A stretch of 11,559 nt of DNA from Spartobacteria bacterium (GTDB lineage: Bacteria > Verrucomicrobiota > Verrucomicrobiia > Chthoniobacterales > Chthoniobacteraceae). The notes under the pieces were generated by a model that did not search any database, was not told the DNA's origin, and saw only the letters and a list, made by a program, of their open reading frames with translations. Each line of letters begins with the position of its first letter. The first letter of the stretch is position 1. The stretch spans positions 1 to 11,559 of the forward strand of contig JANXWU010000133.1 in the NCBI GenBank assembly GCA_025350985.1. The letters are read 5' to 3'. Both the position numbers and the translations under genes were made by a program. Below are positions 6,641 to 11,559 of the stretch, one piece after another.

Positions 6641-7360
6641 ATGAAACCAAACGCCTTTCTCAACTTGTTTGCCGTCGCGCTCGTCTTGCTGGCCACAAAT
6701 CTTTTCTCCGTCGCGGACGAGCTTTTTCCCGGTGGCAATTTTGAAGCGCCGGTGGTGGAAGCGCGCACAACACAGGAAAAAGGCGGCGACCCGAGCAACG
6801 GCGGCAAAGGGCCCGCCTGGCTCGCCCTGACCCACAAGCCCGACGAGGCGGGCGGGAAGTTCACGGCGGGCCTCACCAACGAAATCGCGCACACGGGAAA
6901 GCAGTGCCTCTTCATCGAATGCGAAAAACTCACTGGCCCGTATCAATCCGTCTCCCTTCAAGCCGCACCCGTGGCGGTCGCGCCACGGATGCAATATCGC
7001 GTCGGCATTTGGGGTCGGCTGGATGAAAAAAATCCGCTCAACGTGACGGAGCACTCCCTCGCCGCCAAGGTGCAGGTTGATTTTTTCAAAGCCGACAAAG
7101 TCACGCCGGCGGGCGACTCCGCCTATGCGGGTCAGTCGCTGCCTGGTGCAAAAGGCCGGCCGCCTCTGTTCAGTGCGCAGAAGTGGAGCGAGTTTTGGAT
7201 GGAGGTCGCCACGCCGGAGGAAGCCGCGTTCGTGATGGTGACTTGGCGGTGGGAAACGGGCGGCGAAAAGGGCGAAATCAATGGCGTGATGTATTTCGAC
7301 GACGCGAGCGTGCAGGGCGCGCCGGCATCTGCCGCGCCGTCCAGTCCTGCAACAAAATAG
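6641..7360 (+). CDS. Secreted protein with probable carbohydrate-binding-like beta-sandwich domain
   Basis: This 239-residue protein begins with a clear signal peptide: a lysine, then a hydrophobic core (FLNLFAVALVLLATNLF) and a likely cut after SVA (residue 25). The mature part begins with a GGNFEAP-type strand and includes AHTGKQCLFIEC, an RVGIWGRL strand, a WSEFWMEV strand and a closing VMYFDDASV. This order resembles the CBM4/9-like jelly-roll modules that open with NxxFE and end with a WYFDDV-like strand. No catalytic domain is attached and the C-terminus is a short Ala/Pro/Ser tail. The start at 6641 is chosen for the signal peptide; the ORF extends upstream to 6563 without support. It ends 19 bases before the ferritin-like gene. 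The fold assignment is by pattern and the ligand is unknown. Confidence 0.75.
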   Translation: MKPNAFLNLFAVALVLLATNLFSVADELFPGGNFEAPVVEARTTQEKGGDPSNGGKGPAWLALTHKPDEAGGKFTAGLTNEIAHTGKQCLFIECEKLTGPYQSVSLQAAPVAVAPRMQYRVGIWGRLDEKNPLNVTEHSLAAKVQVDFFKADKVTPAGDSAYAGQSLPGAKGRPPLFSAQKWSEFWMEVATPEEAAFVMVTWRWETGGEKGEINGVMYFDDASVQGAPASAAPSSPATK

Positions 7361-7379
7361 TGGCAGCCTCTTCGTTCGC

Positions 7380-8816
7380 ATGAACCGCATCGGCACGCAG
7401 GGAGCGAACTATCAGACGCACCGCGGATTGCCGGAACTGGCCGGCATTTGTCGAATGACCGACGCGATTCATCCCGGCCTGAGTGTCGATGAATGCGTGC
7501 GCCGGCTGAAGCGCTTTCACTACGCCTTCAGGCGGCTCCACGAGACTTTCGTCGCACACCTCACGGCGGAGCCGGTCTATGAGTTGAAATCGGCGTTCAG
7601 TCTGCACGCCCATCTTTGTGCCGAGCACGCCGCCGCGCTGCGCAAACGCGTCGGCGAAATGCGCGAGCCGCCGCTGGGGTTGGACGTGGTGCCGCATCCC
7701 GGTCTCGCGCTTTTTTTCGATGAAATCCTGCGCGCTCCCACCACTGAAGAACGCGTGGCGGCCATCTACGAAAAGGCCGTGCCGGCGCTGATCGAGGCGT
7801 TGCAGCAGCATGCCGCCGACACGAACAAACTCGCCGATCATCCGTCCGTCCGCGTGTGCCGGTTCGCACTGCTCGAACTGGACGATCTTCGCGCTTTCGG
7901 CCAGCGAGCGACGGCCTGTTTGCTCGATGAAAATGCGCGGAAACAATTCGCGCCGTGGCTGGCGTTGCTCGACCGCAACCTTGCCCGCGCGGGCGGGCTC
8001 GACGGCACGCAGGAGTTTTCCGAACAACCCGCGGAGCAAAAATATTCGACGCGGGATTTCGTGTTCGACCGCGTGCCGAGGCGCGACGAGCGGTTTCAGG
8101 ATTCGTTCAACATGGGCGTCAACGCCGAGGCTTTTCTTTACGATCCCAAATTTCCCGCCGAGCCAAAGGTGCTGATGATGTTTTACAAACGGCTGCGCGA
8201 AATCGACGTGCCCGAAATGATGGCGAGCATCATCACCGAAACCAAAGGCAAGCCGTGGGAATATTACCGCGAACTGACGCGGCAGCTTTGGGACGAGGCG
8301 CGGCATGCGATGATGGGCGAGGTGGGCTTCGTTTCGCTCGGTGTCGATTGGACAAAGATTCCGATCAACTTCACCTGGTCGCGCGGGCTGAACACACAAC
8401 TCACGCCGCTGGAACGCCACGCGGTGCTTTATTTCATCGAGCAAGGATTGATGCCGAAGACCGGCAAACGTTTCGAGTGGGAGACCGCACTCGCTTCGCA
8501 AAATCCACTCGCCGGATTGTTCCAAGACTACGACTGGGCCGACGAAGTCCTCCACGCGGCGATTGGACGAAACACCTACGTCAAAGAAATGGGCGACGCG
8601 AAAAAGGCCATCGAGTACGGCGACGCGTGCTGGTCAAAGGTGCTCGTCGATTGGAACGCGTGGCGCGAAGAGGGCTTCACGCAGCATCGCAACTGGTGGC
8701 CGGAAATTTACGCCGAGGCCTGCCGCGCTGCGGGCATCGAGCCTGATCCAGCGGTGCTCGCCTACGACACGAGTTACGAAAAGACGCGCGCGGATTTGAA
8801 GACCGTGTCGGGGTAG
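7380..8816 (+). CDS. Uncharacterised ferritin-like (putative di-iron) protein
   Basis: This 478-residue cytoplasmic protein lacks a signal peptide. The C-terminal half carries two ExxH motifs in helical context: LWDEARHAMMGE (E306, H309) and WADEVLHAAIG (E389, H392), each preceded by a helix with a candidate partner glutamate (E279 or E287; E354). This E...ExxH...E...ExxH order is the iron-ligand pattern of ferritin-like di-iron carboxylate proteins. The N-terminal part (about 35-175) is also helical and contains LHAHLCAEHAAALRKR, possibly a second, degenerate bundle. I do not recognise a characterised relative. The start at 7380 is uncertain: neither it nor the in-frame ATG at 7455 has a Shine-Dalgarno, and residues 1-25 look less conserved in character. 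It converges with sodC, leaving four bases between the stops. Confidence 0.75.
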   Translation: MNRIGTQGANYQTHRGLPELAGICRMTDAIHPGLSVDECVRRLKRFHYAFRRLHETFVAHLTAEPVYELKSAFSLHAHLCAEHAAALRKRVGEMREPPLGLDVVPHPGLALFFDEILRAPTTEERVAAIYEKAVPALIEALQQHAADTNKLADHPSVRVCRFALLELDDLRAFGQRATACLLDENARKQFAPWLALLDRNLARAGGLDGTQEFSEQPAEQKYSTRDFVFDRVPRRDERFQDSFNMGVNAEAFLYDPKFPAEPKVLMMFYKRLREIDVPEMMASIITETKGKPWEYYRELTRQLWDEARHAMMGEVGFVSLGVDWTKIPINFTWSRGLNTQLTPLERHAVLYFIEQGLMPKTGKRFEWETALASQNPLAGLFQDYDWADEVLHAAIGRNTYVKEMGDAKKAIEYGDACWSKVLVDWNAWREEGFTQHRNWWPEIYAEACRAAGIEPDPAVLAYDTSYEKTRADLKTVSG

Positions 8817-8820
8817 TCTT

Positions 8821-9333
8821 CTACTTTCCCGCCTTCACTTCCCCGCACGCGATGCGCGCGCCGGCTTCACCCGCCGGCTGCGATTTCAAGTCGTCCTCCT
8901 TCGCGTGAATCATGATGCCGCGACCGAGAATCGAGTTCTCGCCTTCGAGCGCGATCATTTTGTCCACGCGCTCGTATTTCGCATTACCGTCCGCGTCCGC
9001 TTCGAGATTGCCGAGATCGCCGACGTGGCGCTGCGCATCGTCCGGTCCGCCGTGCATCGCTTTCGCCGGATTGAAATGTCCACCCGCCGAACTGCCATCG
9101 GGCTTGGTGCAATCGCCTTTTTCGTGGACGTGAAAGCCGTGTTTGCCCGGCGTGAGTCCTTTGATTTCCGCGACGACGCGCACGCCGCCTTCGACCTTCG
9201 TGAACGTAACCGTCCCGCTGACTTTGTTGTCGCCGAGCCCGTGAACTTCGGCCTCGGCTTTGGTGACGGGTTCCGCGCGAACGGCAAAAGTTCCAATGGC
9301 GAGCGCGATGACGAGGAGGGGGAGAGTTTTCAT
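8821..9333 (-). CDS. sodC: Periplasmic Cu/Zn superoxide dismutase
   Basis: The product dismutates superoxide outside the cytoplasm. It is 170 residues, with an N-terminal signal peptide (MKTLPLLVIALAIGTFAVRA, likely cut after residue 20). All metal ligands are visible in order: the two copper histidines in GFHVHEKGDC, the bridging histidine in GGHFNP, zinc ligands in AMHGGP and RHVGDLGN (His and Asp), and the last copper histidine in GRGIMIHAKEDD. The disulphide cysteines (GDC and IACGE) and the active-site arginine (GARIACG) are present. GIMIHA replaces the more usual VVVHA. The start at 9333 is set by the signal peptide; the ORF continues upstream to 9429 without support. It is a complete single gene facing the ferritin-like gene. 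Confidence 0.96.
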   Translation of the reverse strand: MKTLPLLVIALAIGTFAVRAEPVTKAEAEVHGLGDNKVSGTVTFTKVEGGVRVVAEIKGLTPGKHGFHVHEKGDCTKPDGSSAGGHFNPAKAMHGGPDDAQRHVGDLGNLEADADGNAKYERVDKMIALEGENSILGRGIMIHAKEDDLKSQPAGEAGARIACGEVKAGK

Positions 9334-9587
9334 GTGGTGGATGTTACCCGGAAATCGCACCACAACCGCGAGTTGCGTGCTTGGTGTGGTCGCGGCGCTC
9401 TGGTCAGCGTCGCCATTTCCTGAAACCATGCCGACTCGCCCTCCCTCCGACCTCCTTCAGCCTCGCTCCCACTCGGAGAGTGGGAACGAGTCGAAAAATC
9501 GCCCTTCACGCCGGAGGACAGACTGGAAGCAGATCACGTCCTGCCCTGCCGCCCGCTCTTTCCGAGGGAAAACCCATTTTCGTGACC
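9334..9587. other. Region upstream of sodC without a supported gene
   Basis: This stretch must hold the sodC promoter near 9340-9430. It also holds the left copy of the hairpin repeat (9462-9497) and a degenerate leading unit of the tandem array (9567-9587, sharing GAAAA and ATTTTC with unit 14). Open frames cross it, but none has a credible start. Confidence 0.5.
9462..9497. repeat. REP-like palindrome, left copy
   Basis: CTCGCTCCCACTC (9462-9474) pairs with GAGTGGGAACGAG (9478-9490) at 12 of 13 positions around a 3-base loop. GTGGGAACGAGTCGAAAA (9480-9497) recurs exactly at 10046-10063. The TCGTTCCCACGC / GTGGGAACGA type of palindrome is, as I recall, a common dispersed intergenic repeat. 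Confidence 0.65.
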
Positions 9588-9902
9588 ATGCAGCGCGGTT
9601 TCATGGTCATGCAACGCACTTTCATCGCTCTGCAACGCATTTACATCACGATGCAGACGGTTTTCATGACCACGCACTCCATTTACATCGCGATGCAAGC
9701 CGGTTGCATGGCCATGCAGTCCATTTACATCACGATGCAGACGGTTTTCATCACTACGCAGTTCATTTACATCGCGATGCAAACCAGTTTCATGGCCATG
9801 CAAACGTGCTGCATCACGATGCAAGACGGTTACATCCCTATGCAAGCGCGTTGCATGACTATGAAAACGATTTTCAGCGTGATGAAAATGGGTTTCAGAG
9901 TC
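9588..9902. repeat. 21-bp tandem repeat array, 15 units
   Basis: Fifteen contiguous 21-base units start at 9588, with consensus close to ATGCAN(6)TTNCATNNNN. Bases ATGCA at the start and TT.CAT in the second half are nearly invariant, while unit positions 7-11 and 18-21 vary. Units 3-6 (9630-9713) and 7-10 (9714-9797) agree at 73 of 84 bases, so there is an 84-bp higher-order period. The last two units shift from ATGCA to ATGAAAA. Because 21 is a multiple of three and the unit lacks stops, both plus-strand and minus-strand frames stay open across it, giving heptads such as MQTVFIT (plus) or LHRDVNG (minus). The invariant and variable positions do not follow the wobble position of any of the open frames, so I do not call a gene. 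Confidence 0.92.
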
Positions 9903-10234
9903 GAAAACCTCGGAAGCCTGTCTCTTTCTACGCACTTTGGGCCCAAGTCCGTGATTTCCCGCCGTTTTGACTCGAAACCGCCGAAAAATATCGCCCCCCA
10001 CCCCCCATTGACCGCCCCGCCCGCACCGGCGCTCCCCGTCGGGGCGTGGGAACGAGTCGAAAACAAGACCAAACGTGCGGCGGATTCCATTCCCCCAATA
10101 TACGACCCCGATATGCGACCCCGATATGCGACACGTCGCCTATCATGGAAGCCGAAATTGCCAACCCACTTTCCCAGTGAAACTTAAAAAGATCGTCTTC
10201 CTTGATATGCGACCGCAAAAGTCGTCTAATCATA
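9903..10234. other. Gene-free stretch between the array and the cassette gene
   Basis: I see no credible gene here. It contains the right copy of the hairpin-associated repeat (10031-10063), a C-rich run near 9994-10008, and three copies of GATATGCGAC (10110-10119, 10123-10132, 10204-10213), the first two in tandem with a 13-base period. A GCCTATC at 10138-10144 could be a degenerate outer box of an upstream recombination site. Confidence 0.5.
10031..10063. repeat. REP-like palindrome, right copy
   Basis: GCTCCCCGTCGGGGCGTGGG holds an inner CCCC-GTC-GGGG hairpin and continues into the 18 bases GTGGGAACGAGTCGAAAA (10046-10063), identical to 9480-9497. The two copies are in the same orientation on either side of the 21-bp array. 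Confidence 0.6.
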
Positions 10235-10246
10235 GGTTAGGCGTTC
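10235..10246 (+). repeat. Left element of the 12-bp inverted repeat around the cassette gene (R'-like GTTAGGC)
   Basis: GGTTAGGCGTTC is the exact reverse complement of 10816-10827. GTTAGGC fits the GTTRRRY crossover box of integron attC/attI sites, and the gene start follows 10 bases after it, as in integron cassettes. Confidence 0.6.
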
Positions 10247-10252
10247 TCGCAC

Positions 10253-10825
10253 ATGAACACTACTGAGAGAATTGTTGAGTCCTATTTCCGCATCTGCCGT
10301 GATTGCTTCACCGCACCCGACATCAAAGTTCTGAACGGTAACAACCGCCAGATTGACCTACTCGCATACAACCGCGTCTCGAAAGACGTTTTCCACGTCG
10401 AGACTTCCGTCACTCATTGCGAGAACTGGTGCCCTACGCTCACGACGCTCGAACAGAAGTTCGACTTCAAGTTCCTCGGACGCCCAGAACCACGCGAAGG
10501 CAAGAACACGGACTACGCGAAGAACAAGACTTACGAAGCACACATCCACGCGACCTACCGCAAGTATGGCATTACGCCCGCCGAGGTTCGCCGCGTTTGG
10601 TGTTGCTGGGCAGTCCGCGGCGACCATGACTTGCCAGCGTTCATCGCCACTTACTGCGCATCACGCAATCTCACTCACCACCCAATCGAGATTCTTAGCT
10701 TCCGCGATACCGTCATCCCGGCGTTGCAAGACAGCGTTGGCAGTTCCAACTACGAGGACGACGTTCTGCGCACTTTCAGCTTACTCCGAGAGCATGAGCT
10801 TCAGACAATCCGACCGAACGCCTAA
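10253..10825 (+). CDS. PD-(D/E)XK-nuclease-like protein of unknown function in a cassette-like setting
   Basis: This is a 190-residue soluble protein. Near the N-terminus, NGNNRQIDLLAYN followed by VFHVETSVTH gives D35 and E50-T-S52 on two adjacent predicted strands, preceded by a helix with E9. This is the core order of the PD-(D/E)XK nuclease fold, but serine sits where the catalytic lysine normally does. The rest is a mixed alpha/beta region with HIHATYRKYG and a VWCCWAV strand. I do not recognise a characterised relative. The stop TAA is inside GCCTAAC and the start lies just after GTTAGGC, as in an integron gene cassette. By eye the gene is less G/C-rich than the pyr or larA genes, fitting acquisition. 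No Shine-Dalgarno is visible. Confidence 0.75.
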   Translation: MNTTERIVESYFRICRDCFTAPDIKVLNGNNRQIDLLAYNRVSKDVFHVETSVTHCENWCPTLTTLEQKFDFKFLGRPEPREGKNTDYAKNKTYEAHIHATYRKYGITPAEVRRVWCCWAVRGDHDLPAFIATYCASRNLTHHPIEILSFRDTVIPALQDSVGSSNYEDDVLRTFSLLREHELQTIRPNA

Positions 10826-10887
10826 CCCCTATGGAAGTTTGCAAGGTGAGACTTGCTAACTAAGTGTGTTTGGTTGGGTGGGCGTTC
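10816..10887 (+). repeat. Candidate attC-like imperfect palindrome
   Basis: The site opens with GAACGCCTAACC, containing GCCTAAC (10820-10826), and closes with GTTGGGT (10873-10879) then GGCGTTC (10881-10887). GAACGCC and GGCGTTC are exact outer complements. An inner hairpin pairs AGTTTGCAAG (10837-10846) with CTTGCTAACT (10853-10862) at 9 of 10 bases around GTGAGA. GCCTAAC fits RYYYAAC and GTTGGGT fits GTTRRRY, giving a 60-base box-to-box length within the attC range. The middle pairs poorly, so this could simply be a terminator hairpin plus chance boxes. Confidence 0.45.
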
Positions 10888-11199
10888 CATGGCGATGGCT
10901 TGGGGGGTGTGCGGGGTGGGGCAGATGATTGCGAGCGCAACCCTCCTCCGCGACCGTCTGAGGGCTTGTGCTCGAAAGCATCTGCCCACCATGCAACCAG
11001 CACGCCATGTTGCTTTTCACCCCCGCGCAAACCCTGCGGGCTGCCTGCGGCAGTCTATCTCGCTCCGCTCGAATCCGCAGTCGCTGGCTCGCCCGAAAGG
11101 CACCTGCCTCCACTTGTCCCGTCCGCCGCCGCCTCGGAGCTTGGGGTCGTGAGGTGCTTCTGCGCTTGCCCAGAAATCCGAGAGGTCTATTTTTCCCGC
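10888..11199. other. Gene-free stretch between the cassette and the second toxin-antitoxin pair
   Basis: No convincing gene is present. Open frames cross it, but their translations are rich in Arg, Pro, Ser and Cys with no family-like segment. G-runs (10902-10921) open the region. The promoter for the downstream antitoxin should lie near its end, but I cannot place it. Confidence 0.45.
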
Positions 11200-11400
11200 A
11201 TGAGCACCGTTCACGAAATCGAAACTGCCATCAGCAAGCTCTCTCGGGATGAGCTTTTGTCCTTCCGCGACTGGTTTTCCACGTTCGACGCCGCCGCTTG
11301 GGACAAGCAATTCGAGCAGGATGTCGCTGCCGGACATCTGGACGCCCTCGCCGACGAGGCCGTCCGTGACCTGCGCGAGGGACGCTGCCGAGACTTGTGA
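11200..11400 (+). CDS. Small antitoxin of a RelE/ParE-type toxin-antitoxin pair
   Basis: This 66-residue acidic protein opens with MSTVHEIETAISKLSRDELL and contains FRDWFSTFDAAAWD, then an AAGHLDALADEAV segment and a basic tail (REGRCRDL). I recognise this as the common short antitoxin type encoded immediately upstream of RelE/ParE-superfamily toxins, and such a reading frame does follow. The N-terminal half resembles a small helical dimerisation unit, and the acidic DKQFEQD region would face the toxin. The stop codon overlaps the toxin GTG start (GTGA, 11397-11400). A weak AGAGG lies about 15 bases upstream of the ATG. Confidence 0.8.
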   Translation: MSTVHEIETAISKLSRDELLSFRDWFSTFDAAAWDKQFEQDVAAGHLDALADEAVRDLREGRCRDL

Positions 11401-11559
11401 GGCACCGCACCAACCCAAAATTCTGGCAGTTCCATGCGCAACTTCCCGAGGAGATTCAGCGACTGGCGGACGAGAATTACGAACTACTCAAGGCCGATTC
11501 GCGGCATCCGTCCCTCCACTTCAAGAAGGTCGGCAGGATATGGTCGGTTCGTGTCGGCG
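11397..11559 (+). CDS. RelE/ParE-superfamily toxin, N-terminal part (runs off the window)
   Basis: From the GTG at 11397 the frame stays open to the window end (54 residues). Its start overlaps the antitoxin stop by four bases. The visible part has the pattern of the family: a FWQFHAQLPEEIQRLADENY helix pair, a KADSRHPSLHFKKVG segment and the beginning of the RIWSVRVG strand hairpin. Relatives are mRNA-cleaving ribosome-dependent RNases or gyrase poisons in the toxin-antitoxin context; which applies cannot be told here because the C-terminal catalytic residues lie beyond the window. Confidence 0.82.
   Translation, partial: MRHRTNPKFWQFHAQLPEEIQRLADENYELLKADSRHPSLHFKKVGRIWSVRVG

Noticed and set aside
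7278..8555. 425-codon minus-strand frame opposite the ferritin-like gene
   Set aside because: Typical high-GC antisense frame; the plus strand has the paired ExxH motifs and better amino-acid composition.
9534..10001. Minus-strand frame encoding LHRDVNG-like heptads
   Set aside because: It is attractive as a coiled coil, but the opposite strand is equally open and there is no Shine-Dalgarno or family-like flank, so I left it as a repeat rather than a gene.
9260..10187. Two long plus-strand frames across the 21-bp array (ends 9970 and 10187)
   Set aside because: They begin inside or antisense to sodC, have no credible start, and stay open because a stop-free 21-base unit is repeated. Substitutions do not favour wobble positions.
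10876..10921. Possible G-quadruplex from G-runs after the cassette
   Set aside because: Five runs exist but one loop is 19 bases long, outside the usual range, so the evidence is weak.

Overview
The window looks like a piece of a high-GC chromosome, most probably from the Verrucomicrobiota. I infer this from the strongly G/C-ending codons, the gene mix, and intergenic repeat remnants typical of large soil and freshwater genomes; nothing here proves the phylum. Left to right it holds the 5' part of thrS (minus strand); a 280-base gap made of repeat remnants; a pyrimidine operon (a small conserved gene, then pyrR, pyrB and pyrC); a RES/Xre toxin-antitoxin pair and a LarA-type lactate racemase gene (both minus); a secreted lectin-like protein and a ferritin-like protein (both plus); a periplasmic Cu/Zn superoxide dismutase (minus); and an accessory tail from about 9.4 kb to the end.

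The pyr operon covers regulation and steps two and three of UMP synthesis: PyrR, aspartate carbamoyltransferase (PyrB) and a class I dihydroorotase (PyrC). The most striking structure lies between pyrB and pyrC: a 403-base segment bounded by a 32-bp inverted repeat (31 of 32 matching) that contains one gene, a frameshifted member of the four-helix-bundle (23S-intervening-sequence protein, S23) family. Its left arm contains the pyrB stop codon and its right arm ends one base before the pyrC start. The tetranucleotide ATGA stands at both junctions. Removing the segment with one ATGA would rejoin pyrB and pyrC with an ATGA stop/start overlap and a GGGAG ribosome-binding site. This looks like a small mobile cassette that landed in an essential operon.

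The middle (4.3-9.3 kb) carries stand-alone genes. The NAD-degrading RES toxin and its Xre/ParS antitoxin overlap by ATGA and appear to share one promoter embedded in palindromes around the antitoxin start. LarA has all expected catalytic residues, but none of its cofactor-maturation genes is in the window. A 478-residue unrecognised protein shows paired ExxH motifs of the ferritin-like di-iron type.

The tail (9.4-11.56 kb) has a 15-unit, 21-bp tandem array with an 84-bp higher-order period, bracketed by two copies of a hairpin-associated repeat. It is followed by a gene for a PD-(D/E)XK-like protein enclosed by GGTTAGGCGTTC / GAACGCCTAACC, resembling an integron cassette whose stop codon lies inside GCCTAAC. 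At the right edge is a second toxin-antitoxin pair whose toxin runs off the end. No rRNA, tRNA or CRISPR array was seen.
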